A stretch of DNA of 64,000 nucleotides, taken from NCBI GenBank assembly GCA_005656395.1, contig SRSI01000050.1:1116001-1180000 (forward strand), in the 5' to 3' direction. Each line of letters begins with the position of its first letter. Positions within the stretch are counted from its first letter, which is position 1. Source of the stretch: Strongyloides papillosus (lineage: Eukaryota; Nematoda; Chromadorea; Rhabditida; Strongyloididae). The notes beneath the pieces were generated by a model. The model ran no database searches. It was not told the origin of the DNA and saw only the letters and a program-made list of their open reading frames with translations. Of the stretch, positions 47,110-58,518 are shown piece after piece. The translations under genes were made by a program, and so were the position numbers.

Positions 47110-47455
47110 AACGAATATAAAAATGCCTTAAATCGACATACTTTTGACATTTGATTTATGTTATTTCGATTACTAAGACTACTATATAAACAACATATAA
47201 AAATAGGTATAAACATTTTTTTGAAATTTAATGTAGTTAATACATTTTATTTTACACAATCTGCCATCGATCGCTTCAACCAGTGATGTCTTAAGTAGAA
47301 TTTTGAAGATGATGCCTCGAAATAACATGGCATTATTATGTTATATACTGAATTTATTTCTAAATTAAATCTAACTTTTGATATTTTAAAGATTTAATAA
47401 AAATTTGTCTCTTGAAAAAGAGATACTTGGAATTAATAAACATATATGTTCGTTA
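47110..47455 (+). repeat. Dispersed repeat R1, copy 3
   Basis: Full-length copy, closest to the inverted copy at 38456-38815. Starts ATATAAAAATGCCTTAAAT, ends at the CTCTTGAAAAAGAG hairpin plus ATACTTGGAATTAAT and ACATATATGTTC. Confidence 0.85.
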
Positions 47456-48140
47456 TAATTTCATGTCTAGCGTCAAATGATAATAATAACTTTATTAAAA
47501 TAAAAAGGTAGCGAACAATAATAATAATGAAATAATTTATTAATTATAAATTAAGCTTACAACAGCAACTTACATTTAACTAATGTAAACCATATAGAAG
47601 CTACAGTCAAAGAAACACCAAAGGCAAAAAGGAAAAACAACTAGGAGAAACAAATATAGTCAAGACATTATATAAATAAATATCACTTTTTGCTATATGT
47701 CGTAACAGATATAACTTTTATTATTATATATACTCATTTTACATTTTGTCTTTAACAAACGTTTAATTTAAACCTTAAGTGTTAATCTTCATATTTGGGA
47801 CCCCTTTAGGGGTTGCCCAGGATCCATCTGGATTACATGGAGGTTCCACCTTGTGTAATTCGATTGTGATTCATTGTCCTGTACCTTCAATCCACTAAAC
47901 ACCCGAATTATTGGTAGTTTTTGAGCATATTCTATCATTGTTCCTGACTTCGCGTATAAACGGTGGTAGTAACTCTTAGGTTTATTTTTGTTGAAATTAG
48001 TGTTATCAAATGCCTCAATTTTACTAGATATTCACATTATACCTGCAGATTGCCTTCTGTAATTAATAGGATCCTCAGCACATATCTCTCTCTTTTTAAG
48101 TCTGGTTCCTCTTTCTTTCATTTTTTATATATTACTTATG
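47456..48140. other. Flank of the 48-51 kb cassette
   Basis: Composition rises from very AT-rich to more balanced at about 47790. A plus frame at 47963-48283 is mostly unsupported, except its end (see next feature). Confidence 0.4.
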
Positions 48141-48149
48141 CCCAGACAT

Positions 48150-48290
48150 GCTTTGCCATGTTACGAGAGATATTGGTGCAACTAACTACTAAGTACAAGA
48201 ATAGTGGGTGCCGGACCTTTTGTCCTTCAAATGTACTACGTGGTGGTGGTGGATGGCTCATCATTGTGCCACCACGTCTTTAGGAAATGT
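48150..48290 (+). pseudogene. Truncated duplicate of the start of the ORF at 48687
   Basis: From ATGTTACGAGAGATATT at about 48158 the sequence parallels ATGTTACGTAGAATATT at 48687, with matching residues M-L-R-x-I-x-x-x-x-T-T-K. Similarity fades within about 60 bp, after which the copy is unrelated. It shows that this ORF family has more than one copy. Confidence 0.45.
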
Positions 48291-48686
48291 AGTTAGTTAA
48301 TGTATTAGCATAGCGAGCACACAAAATGCGGGTTTTTTAATTTCTCTTTAAAATATAATTTTTTTTACATATTGTCTAAATTTAAGTTACAATTTCACTC
48401 AGTAGACAGGAAGGCACCGCATCATGCTAAACATTTTTTGATAAGTCTGACATATTTGATACTTACGACGATACTTTTTATTACTCTGTATCGTGTATTA
48501 CATTTAACGTTTCTAATTGTTAATTTCTTTACTTTACTGAATACTAGAGCATCTAATTTTTTTTTGATAACATTATTAATTTCTAATAAGTTAGTTAACA
48601 TCTACATCTGTGTTACATCGTTGATATCGCATTTTACTTCCGTCCATTAACCTTCTTTATAATTTATTTAGCCCCTGGATTTTACT

Positions 48687-49271
48687 ATGTTACGTAGAAT
48701 ATTTAAACGTATTACTACTAAATTGGACACAAATAGCAAGACTTTTGCAGCCGCATATGGCCTCTTGAAAACTAAATGGCTGAAGGAGCAAATGGACGCC
48801 AAGAGTCTCTCCCAAGCTGAACAAAATCAGGTTAGTTCGCGCCAAAATGTTGAATTGCTTCAACTTATTGCTAATTATGGTCTTGATGAAGCTCAGACAC
48901 TTCGTCAATTTCCACTCCCCACTTTAACTGATCATGACCTTACGCTCGAGTTACCCTCATATGAGAAGGAACTTGATGATACTTTTCGTAAGGAAATAGG
49001 CAAGGTTATACCCTATTTGAGAGAATTTACCGTCACTGGAGTTGAAAACTACATACGTAGACTTGACAGAGCAATGCTCTCATTAGCTAAAAATAACGCA
49101 CGTAAGGAGATCCTTGATAAGCTAGCTGCCCCATACTTATCCGCCTTGATTAGTAAGGATAGCGGGTTGATCAAATCTTACTATGATCGTTACCTACTTA
49201 GCCAAGATCCTGATGAGACTAATGTTAACTCTGACTATTTCCGGAGTTGGGGTTTACACGATGAAAGATAG
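48687..49271 (+). CDS. Uncharacterised helical 194-aa ORF, Gag-like by pattern
   Basis: Intact, with balanced codon use. Basic start (MLRRIFKRITTK), then mostly helical; a central LPSYEKELDDTFRKEIGKVI block and FTVTGVENYIRRLDRAML, followed by DKLAAPYLSALI. The latter pattern (aromatic, helix with R/L-D-R-x, then a helix ending AAPYL) recalls capsid regions of retroelement Gag, but this is a weak inference. It lies 700 bp upstream of the broken LRR-like ORF on the same strand, and relatives of both occur elsewhere in the window, so they may move together. Confidence 0.5.
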   Translation: MLRRIFKRITTKLDTNSKTFAAAYGLLKTKWLKEQMDAKSLSQAEQNQVSSRQNVELLQLIANYGLDEAQTLRQFPLPTLTDHDLTLELPSYEKELDDTFRKEIGKVIPYLREFTVTGVENYIRRLDRAMLSLAKNNARKEILDKLAAPYLSALISKDSGLIKSYYDRYLLSQDPDETNVNSDYFRSWGLHDER

Positions 49272-49963
49272 TAAATAATACAATTTATTACTAACAAAAC
49301 AATTTATAACCAAGAATACTAATACAAATAGATGTTAATTACTAATATCCGTAATGCACGCCCACAAGAGGTGCTTCTCAACTTTCCCAAGAATTAACAA
49401 TAACATTAAAACACACAGGATAATATAAAAGGAGAAGTGTTCAAAATTATTATAATAATCATTATAATAATAATCATCTTGATCATCGTCATCATCAAGA
49501 GGAGTCATTAATATTGTTAATATCATTAATAATTTGTGTCTTATGTATATCTCGTATTTGCTTTAATAAACTATATTCTCTTTATTCGTTTGTGTTCATA
49601 GCACCTCACCGGGCACAACGTATCCCAGCGGTATCTTCTTCACTGGTCCTATAGACATTTTTGAACTAACTTGGGTATCCCTTTTTCTCCCTTTTATAGG
49701 TATTACATAACCTCGCTTAAAGACATGGTTAACACTTCCACCTTCAAATCATGCTGTCCCAGCATTTTCACTTTTTCAAAATTTCTTATAGTTTTACCAT
49801 AATTTCTATAGATTATAATCATGATAAACAATTGGCAGCATTTCGTTCGTTTAACAGTTTTATTAATAGGAGTTTAATGTTTTATTTAAAATTGCTTTCT
49901 TTTGATCAAGGTATTCATGCTTTAAAATTGTTCTAACAATGACATCTTTTCATTAGCGATCCT
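49272..49963. other. Spacer between the two ORFs of the cassette
   Basis: Holds a (GAT/AAT)-rich stretch at 49450-49510 and TATAGGTATTACATAACCTC near 49697. No gene supported. Confidence 0.4.
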
Positions 49964-51095
49964 ATGCCTATTAATACAAAAAACAACAAGTGTATATTTG
50001 TAAATATTCTAAGAAATCTTTCTCTGCCATCGTTATTTAAACTCGTACTTGTTTACCTTTTTCTCATTCTTGTTTACTGGTTTTTCTATAATTTTACTAA
50101 TTTCTGGCTTTACTTTGCCACGATGAAAAGACGTTCTACTAAAACCAACTTGACTGATAGTGTCAACTCTCACCGTTCAGTCAATTCCCAACGGCTTCCA
50201 CCTGATCCTGCATATCAACATATCACCCTCAACCGATATGTTGAGTTTTTGAAGAATTGCAAGCTTAGCTTCGAAGCTAAGATTTTGTTGAGACAACTTG
50301 GAGTGGATGTTAAAATTCCTAGACGTCAACTATTATCTCTCCGCTCCTTCCAACTTTACCATAACATTTCTAGAGGTACGCATGTCATGAAAGCTTTATT
50401 TGGAACGGCCCTGGGTACTATTCCAGTTGCAGAAGCAGTTGCTCTCAGGTTTTTTCGTTGTTATTGCTCAGACAATCACACGTTTATGGAGGACCTTAAA
50501 TATCTAGATAGCGTTAAAGCTTATTGATGTTACTTCAAAATAATGGGAAAGGACGATTTTGAATTTCCAGAAGACATAGCTCCGTCTCTTAGAGCTGTTT
50601 GGATTCATAGCAATAGAGTCTACCTAACTGGACGTTTGCCTTCTAATCTTAAATACCTCATTTTTAGTGGAAAATGTGGTGTAAATACTGTATTTTGGCT
50701 TAGCTTATTTGCAAGATTGCAGGATCTTAAAGTTCTTATCGTAGAGAATTGCAGCATTTTATTCGTATTGGAAGAGAATTTACCTCCTTCAATAACCACC
50801 ATCATTTGCTCTGGTGGGGTTAATTGTGGCTGTATTCATAGCAAATTACTTAGTATTCGCAGACCACAACTCTACATTTGTGGACGATTCTTTTATTCAA
50901 TATTCTAATCTTAACATATTTGTTCAATCCTGCTATTTTCCTAAGCACAGTATTAAAAATAATATACATGCTACTGTCTACTATCGGGACGAGAAAGACT
51001 TAGAGGAATTATTTTCTATCAATCTTCCTTTGAAATTCTCACGGGCTCTTGAAAAGGCTATTGTTCCTGGATCGCAGAGAGGCCGACAATTTTAA
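49964..51095 (+). pseudogene. LRR-like ORF with N-terminal membrane segment, one stop and one frameshift
   Basis: The frame opens at 49964 with a hydrophobic helix (LFKLVLVYLFLILVYWFFY), followed by an internal start MKRRSTKT that could exclude it. A TGA at 50525-50527 interrupts it, yet the same frame continues at once to 50908. The homology then moves to another frame ending at 51095 (...VPGSQRGRQF). The second half has leucine-rich-type repeats: LPSNLKYLIFSG, LQDLKVLIVENC, LPPSITTIICSG. A related fragment lies at 37784-38050. Not recognised as a known family. Confidence 0.5.
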
Positions 51096-51627
51096 TTTTT
51101 AAATTTTTTTTTCTATTAACTGACATTTCTTATACTTAATTGTAATTTCCTTGTTCTCTTAATAAATTTTTGTCTCTCTTTTCTTTTCTCTCCTTTTTAT
51201 TGTTAATAATGGATTTATTCTTTATTTCCATTATTAGTGAGAGTGTTCAGTATCTATTGATATTAGTACTGCTTGTTAGTATTGGTTGTATATTTTATGT
51301 GAATTTAACATTTGAAGGGGGTTCCTCTTTATCATAGTAGATATAATAACAATTGTTGTAAAATCATATATAGTTTGGGTATATAAAGAGTTAAGTTACA
51401 TAATTAAGAACATAGAATTGGAGCTACTTATGTCAATTCTCTATTAAAATTAAGATTATTTAAAAATTCAATAAGTAGTGTTTACATAAAAAGGGTAAAT
51501 GATTTAAACTAAACATATAGTTATAATAATAGTAAGTGATAATATGAATAATAACAGAAAATGTTACATAAAAGGGGACTTAAAAATAATTGAATAATAT
51601 ACTGTTATCACTATTTTTACATAAAAC
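51096..51627. other. Spacer, AT-rich
   Basis: 3' flank shared by converging elements. No gene seen. Confidence 0.4.
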
Positions 51628-53600
51628 TTATCTGGATCCTTTATCCAGTTTCAATTGTTTAATGTGTGCTGTTACAAGTTTCTTTTCATTTTCTCTTCCA
51701 TATCTTGAGATAGACTGAAGTTGACAATTTCCTGTTTCTTCATCGATATTCATTAATTTGTAAGGCCCTTTAAACCTTGTTTCCAGTTTCCTTGTATTTC
51801 CAACTCTATCTAGTAATTTCTTGTATACCTGATCTCTTATATTGAATCCATGATCTTTGTTTATTGTTTTGAATTTAGACATTATTAATTTCCTCACCCT
51901 CCCCAAAATTTCATCCTACTCCTGTCGATGTTCTATGAAATCAAGGTAATGGGGTAGGTGGAAAGAGTTTTCAGGGAAACTGTAATAATTATTAAAAATA
52001 ATTTTGACTGGTGCTGTTTTTGTGGTACTGTGATCTTGCTTATTATAAGCTCCAGCCACAAGTGGTAAAACAACATCCCAATTACGTGAAGCTTCATAAC
52101 ATGCAATAGTTTCATTAATTACTCTATTGAAGCGTCCAACTTCGCCATTTGAAGTATGATTGTAAGGTGTAGAGAATCGACATTTAACCTGCTATTCTTC
52201 CATAGCTAGTTGAATTAGATTTGAATTGAAATACTGTGAATTATCACAGCGTATAATTTCGGGCACATCAAATATAGGAAATACTTGTGTAACCAATTTC
52301 TCTACGATCTCATCTCCTGTTGTTTTACGTAATGGAATAGTTAATGCATATTTAGATAAATCGTCTTGAAGTTCCATCAAATAATTGTGATATCTATCTG
52401 TTTCTAGAAGTGGATCTCTTAAGTCCATGTTGATATTTCTAAATGGTTTTTCAGGTGGAGACCATTTTCCTTGCCATCCTGGATATGTCGTACCAGGTTG
52501 AAACTTCGTCTTGTTGCACATTTCACAATTGAAATTGACTCCTTTTTGTAATTCAGGCCACCAACAGTATTGTTGTAAACTTTTAGTTGTTCTTTCTTTA
52601 CCAAAATGACCACCAAGCATAGGATGTTCGTGCCAATCTTTGATTAACTGTTCTCTAAAAGCTTCAGGTAAAATACTTTTTTTTCGTGATGTTTCTACTA
52701 TAGCTAAATTTCTTACTTGTTCAACTTTACTTTTTAATTCCTGAAATAATTATGTTCTCTCTCGATTATTTATAGTCTATTTATCCATTTGACATGGGTT
52801 TCTGAATTTAATAATAGTAGAAAGAATATCTGCGCTTTCATTTTTAATTTTTAATGTTAATGTGGTATTTCTAGATAGCAAATCAGCTAAGACATTTGCT
52901 TTGCCTTCTTTATAGTAAATATTTAATGAATACGACATTAACGCCAATTGATACCTTCTCAATTTGATTTGATTTTCTTTTGCTCTTTGTATTGCTACTA
53001 CTGCCCCTTGATCAGTGTAAATATCAGTTGTCTTTCTCCAGATATAGTAATGAAACTTTCTAACTGCGAAAACAACTGCTAATGTTTCTTTTTCAGTAAT
53101 TTGCCAACGCTTTTCGATATCTCTTAATGTGCTTAAAGCATAACTAACAACTCTTAGTTGGTTATTCTCATCCTCTTGTACCAATACGGCTCCAATGGCG
53201 TACTCCGATGCATCAGTATGTATCACAAACTTCTTATTCATATCAGGTTTCTTCATTATGGGTGCATTAGTCAATTCTTTTTTCAATAGTTCAAAAGCAT
53301 CATCCTGCTCCTTTCCCCATTGAAATTCAACTTTTTCGCTAAGAAGTCTTGTCAAGGGCTCGGCTTTCTTTGCATAATTATGCACAAATCTTCTAAGATA
53401 ACCGGTAGCTCCTAATAAACCACGTAGAGACTTCCTATCCCATGGTATCCGCATCGTTTTAATTGCTTTCATTTTATCTTCATCAACAGCAATTCCTTCC
53501 TTACTTACTACAAAACCTAGAAACTTTACTTCTTCATTCATGAATACTGATTTTGCAAGTTTGGCTTTCAATCCTGCTTTCTTTACACTGAAAAGGTAAA
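51628..53600 (-). pseudogene. Family B Ty3/gypsy-type pol: RT end, RNase H and integrase, with in-frame stops
   Basis: A single minus-strand frame runs the whole length, from the RT thumb ([20 protein letters not shown]) through RNase H ([60 protein letters not shown]) to integrase (HEHPMLGGHFG, CEMCNKTKF; catalytic D in LQDDLSKYA, D in RCDNSQYF, E in NGEVGRFNR) and the C-terminal FKGPYKLMNID module. It is broken by TAG at 52777, TAA near 52741, TAG at 52192 and TAG near 51921. The two stops at 52777/52741 could instead lie in a small intron. The RT catalytic part, protease and Gag are absent beyond 53600. Confidence 0.88.
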
Positions 53601-55990
53601 CTCCAAAATTGCTACGTCTGCACTATAAACAGTATAAATTTGTGCATGGTCAACCGTAGCAAATTTTACATTTTTTTTGAATTTGCAGTAGCATATTTAG
53701 TGAGTTTGTGAAACAAACTCGTTTAATATGCAAGAAAAATTATTTGAATGTGCATTTTTTCATACATGTCTTGTATTTCAATATTATTTAAAATATTTGT
53801 CACATTTTTTTTATGCAATTTGTCTTAAACATATTGTTAATAAAAAATAGAGATAACACACGGAAAATAATTTATCTACAAAACAACGTTAGATTTTGCA
53901 CAAAACCGCTATTTCTTAAACAATACTTATTTTTTAGAATCAACATTTGAATAAAAATAATTATAAAGTTTGTTTAATATTTTTGGTGTAGGAAAATTAA
54001 CGTAAGTTTTTCCTAAAAAAGCATGAGAAAGCTGTTAGACCAGGAAATTGACAGAAAAATAGTATTTTTAATTTTGAGAAATATTTCTTTGGATTTTTTA
54101 TAAGTTTTTTAAATTATTGTGTTTAAAAAGTAATTTAGATTATTCTTTTAATTTACAAGAAAGAAATCCTGATATGTACTTTCATTTCAGTTATTTTTAA
54201 TGAAATTCAAAAAATCTCTACAATTGTTTTTCTATTAACCTAAATTCAATTAACATTTTTATGTATTATCATTAAATATTTTTATTTTACAATTAAACAA
54301 ATCAACAAGCAATAAGTATATTTTAACTCTTGTAACAAGAATGTGTAATGCCATTTGAGTATTGTGAATATAGTGGAACAATTGTTCTACAGAATCAAAA
54401 TAGGTGGTTGTAAAAAGATGTGTTTTTTCCCTAACTTATGAAGAAAAATGAGTCTCAAAACTTTTAGTCCATAAGTGGTCAAGTTGTATTTATAAAATAT
54501 CACTACTTAGGACGCGTTTTGCATAGTTTGTTAAGAAGAATGAATAAATTTTCAATAAAATTTTGCAATTTTATTTTTTTAAATATAAATATACAAATAT
54601 AAGTTAAAATTAATATTAGTTAATTAGTTTAATTTTGTAAAACAAAAAATTTGTAAAGTTTAAAGCACATAAGTATAAAGATTCTCTGTCGTAGGCTGTA
54701 CTCTCTACTGGTTACCAAAAAATATTTAAATTCACTAATAGTTATTATATAATTGAGGGAGATGTAAAAGGAAACGGAAAAGTACCACACAGAAAAAAAC
54801 GTTCATTTTTCGCCATAAAGGATTATTTCTCGTTTACAGTTAATTTTCTATCCTATGAAGAAAAATATTTAAATTTTTAGATAATTTAAAAAATTGATTT
54901 TGACCACTACTGCAATGCGAGTTAATTTTTTCTACAAAAATTAAATAAAAATAAGTTGCTGTCATAGAATGCTGTGCGTCATAGCCAAATGTGTGACTGT
55001 TTAAGAATCTACTGAACATGGAATATAAGAATACGTTATGATAACTATTATATATTTTTACGTTGTAACTCTTCGTGCATAAATAAAGCTCTCTTTGAAT
55101 CTTAAATCGTTATCTGTAATTAGGAATCTGGAGACCTCCCCTGTGGGCATCCGAGATTACAAAGTGTTCAATCAAAAAATCGAGTAATTTGTTAAACATT
55201 CAAGAAGTTAAACAACATTATATTTATTAATTTAATAAATATATATAATTGCTGTTGCTAAAATTAATAGCTATGGATTTTTCAAAACATCGTGTATCTT
55301 AATACATTTTTCAAATTATCATAATTAAATTCATAAAGAACAAGCTCATTATATTCCGTAGTGACTTTGAAGTCAAACCATAGTATATCCACAAATAATG
55401 TTTTTATTGTTTCTTATTAGAAAATAGTTTATAAAATACATTATTTGTTTTTAATTACTTTTATAATTATTAATAAAAAACTATTTATGTGAAAAAAATT
55501 AAATAAAATATTATCAAATATTTGAATTTATTTTTTTCTTTAGGTAAACTTTTTAATTTTAGTAAAATTATAAAAATGTTATTACTGCTGAATATTCCAA
55601 TTTGTATTTTTCAAATACACGTTGTTTTTTACTTAAAATATTACAAATATGCGTTGCAAATATACACAATGTTTGTCACGAATTATTTAATAAGCGTTTA
55701 AAAATTACAAACACAATCAAAATGTAGTTGCAAACTCTTAGTGTTCGAAATTTTTGCATACATATTAAATTATCATTTTTATAACACGACCTATTTTTAA
55801 TAAAAATACAAGGGGTTTTATTGTATTCAAACAAAGAAAATATGTATGTTTAAAAACATTTTCAGTGTATGTGCTTTTGCACTTTTTTTATTAAAAACAT
55901 ATACACATTATCAATTTTAAAATTCATATTTTTACTAATTTTTGTCACAGACATTTAAAAAATGATATCAATTTCGACAAAAAAATTTTT
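53601..55990. other. 2.4-kb interval without a gene
   Basis: Very AT-rich; no frame, no clear similarity to other parts of the window. It starts abruptly where family B pol is cut off. Confidence 0.45.
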
Positions 55991-55996
55991 CTGTGA

Positions 55997-57012
55997 ATGG
56001 AAGAATTGTTAAGACGATCCCATAGCCATCCTTTACTAGGACAATATTTTAGTTTCGATAAACTAGCAGATAAATTTTGTCTTATATTCCACTGGGCTAA
56101 GATGCTTGAAGACATGAAGCGAATTTGGCAAGACTGCGAGGTATGTTGGAAAGTAAAACACCAACCTACTAACCTAGCAGCTACCACTACTAAAACAAAA
56201 CAATCCCCAAACCTGACGGTATTTGGGGAAACTTTAAATGCTAATTATAAACAGCTTGAAGATCATTTTCACGTATTAGTGATAATAGATGAATATAATC
56301 GTTTTGTGTATACAGCCGTTACCAAACGACAAGATCAAAGTACTACATTTTTACAATTAATGAAATGCTTTTTCACTTTTGGATTCCCAAAAGTATTACG
56401 TAAAGATGGAGGATCCGGCTTTATTGGTAATAAAGTTTCATATTACCATAAATCTGTTAATGTTACACATTATGTGTCATTACCACATAACCATACTTCA
56501 AATGCTTTCGCTGAACAATTCAATCGTACGATTCGCGAAGCTATCAGAGCACAATCTGATTTACCATATACTGATGCTGTATATGCTTTAATATATGCTT
56601 ATAATCGTACAAAGCATACTTCAACAGATATCCACCTTGTTATTTTATTCTCAATACTGCTGATAGATTTTCAGATGAGATTGCAATTAATTCATCCCTT
56701 AGTGGTTTGAAAGATATTATACAATTCGGTCGTACCGAATTTAGTAAATCAAAGCCTAAGAGAATAGGAAAAGTTCCTTCTCCAAGTATGTTTGTGATGA
56801 AACGTGTGTTGCATAAAAAGTTAAATCACACATCATATAAATATCAAGATATATTTAAAGGTCCTTATAAAATAATTAAGCATTTACATGCGGACACATA
56901 TATCATACAAAAATGTTCTCGTATTGGTAGAATTACTGGTAGAGAAGAAAGAGTTACCACTGATAGATTGAAAATCATTCCTTTACTATCTATAACTTAT
57001 AATAATACATAA
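55997..57012 (+). pseudogene. Family C retroelement integrase, 5'-truncated and frameshifted
   Basis: HHCC finger (HSHPLLGQYFSFDKL...CEVC), catalytic core with D (LVIIDEYNRFV), D (VLRKDGGSGF) and E (NAFAEQFNRTI), then a shift near 56640, after which the frame resumes (ADRFSDEIA, KDIIQFGR) to a FKGPYKIIKHL C-terminal module and ends at 57012. It differs strongly from families A and B and represents another gypsy-like lineage. RT and Gag are missing. A purine-rich GAAAAGGGGAGGACA tract at 57244 could be the polypurine tract before its 3' LTR. Confidence 0.82.
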
Positions 57013-58037
57013 CTTTATATTATGTAATGCTTTTCGTGCATAATGCACATATAAATATAAAAATATACTTGAACACTTTCAATTTTGACATTTTTACTAT
57101 TATCCACATATGAAATGGATACACATGCAATTGATAAATGCATTAATCAAATTAAACGATTTGTGATAAATTTAAATTTTCAAAAAAAATGATACTCGTT
57201 ACCTCAATTTATTGTATTTATACTCTTTTTCGACTAGACGTCTGAAAAGGGGAGGACATACACGCAATTTAGCAACAAATGACACACTTTTAATTAATAA
57301 AAGTGAAAAAAAAAATATTTTTGCATATGTATCAGACATATACAAAACCTAATCTAATTAAAGATAAAATAATCAATCATTCAATATACGAAAATTCAAC
57401 AAATATTGCAACATTTTAAGTTGTTAAAACAACTAAATAAAAAGTATCTTTTATAACGTACTTAATATGGATAAATTTATCAACCATAAAGAATATGAAA
57501 AATGTCTAAGACGTTAGTATTAATATATTTACAACAAAAGTAAATATTCTTTCTATTATCCAACTCTAGAAATATCAGATCAAAACAACTAAGAAAAAAA
57601 AAACATTACATATGTACTAAGAGGATTATCAAAAACAGCTTCATACTGAATAAAATATTAACTATAAACTGAACCATAAAAAATCAAGAAACAATGAATA
57701 TAACCACTTGGAATTTTTATTAATGATCAATACTCTTATAAGAAACATCCTGATAAAACAATATTTAATTATTATCCATGCTAAACTTGGAAGAAAACAA
57801 TATGCTACCAAACATTAAACGAAATATTATAAGATTTATTCACATAAGCTAAACAAGCGTCGATGTAAGAAAAAGACAATCGAAGAAAAGAGAGGAAACA
57901 ATTCTAATACCTCTATCAAATAAAATAAATTTATAATACCACGATCAAGTTTAAATGTCAAGCAATGAGGATAAGCAAACCAATTTGACATAAGACAAAT
58001 ACATTTCCCGATAGCTACGAAGTAGCTGAAAAGGAGA
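57013..58037. other. Spacer with polypurine tract
   Basis: Holds the purine run at 57244 and a second GCTGAAAAGGAGA at 58025-58037 just before the LTR-like segment. No ORF. Confidence 0.4.
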
Positions 58038-58219
58038 TGTAACGCTTTCAGAAGGCGTTATTCAAAAACAGATATAAATACCAAGATGTATTTATTCAAA
58101 ATGTCATAATTAAAGATAGAATAGATTGTAATAACGTTATATTAATAAAAGGTTTATTTTATATTTTCACTTCATACTATCACCCGAGGATAGCACCTCG
58201 TTAAAAAAGCTTATAGAAG
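58038..58219 (+). repeat. LTR-like segment, second copy
   Basis: Begins TGTAACGCTTTCAGAAGGCG directly after a purine tract and matches 42095-42270 to AAAGCTTATAGAA. Probably a partial or solo LTR of the family A lineage. Confidence 0.6.
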
Positions 58220-58503
58220 ATTCAACTGACTTATGCTCTCAATGCATACCGACTGATGGAACAACTAGTAACAAGAAGAAGGAATTACTCCTCTTTGCTC
58301 TTGGATTATTTGCATCTATTGCTATCAAACTTTTATCCATAACAATTTATGGAAAGAAAATCTTGGAGTGGCTTTGCAAGATTGAGGAGTATTTTCCAGA
58401 TACTGGAATCTCAGATCTTTTGAGATCAGCTACCGCTGCTGCAACTACCACTGCCGATACCACTACTACTAATGGTGATGATAAGGAACTCATGGATGTA
58501 TAA
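58217..58503 (+). CDS. Small single-TM ORF or exon after the LTR-like segment
   Basis: About 94 open codons ending at TAA 58501-58503. There is no ATG at the start; the sequence just upstream (AGCTTATAG) fits a 3' splice site, so it may be a terminal exon. It has two Cys (DLCSQC), one hydrophobic helix (LLLFALGLFASIAIKLLSI), then a helix ending YFPDTG and a Thr/Ala-rich acidic tail. Codon use is more balanced than the flanks. Directly after it lies the foldback element at 58519. No family recognised. Confidence 0.4.
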
Positions 58504-58518
58504 GATTTTCTTTTTCTA

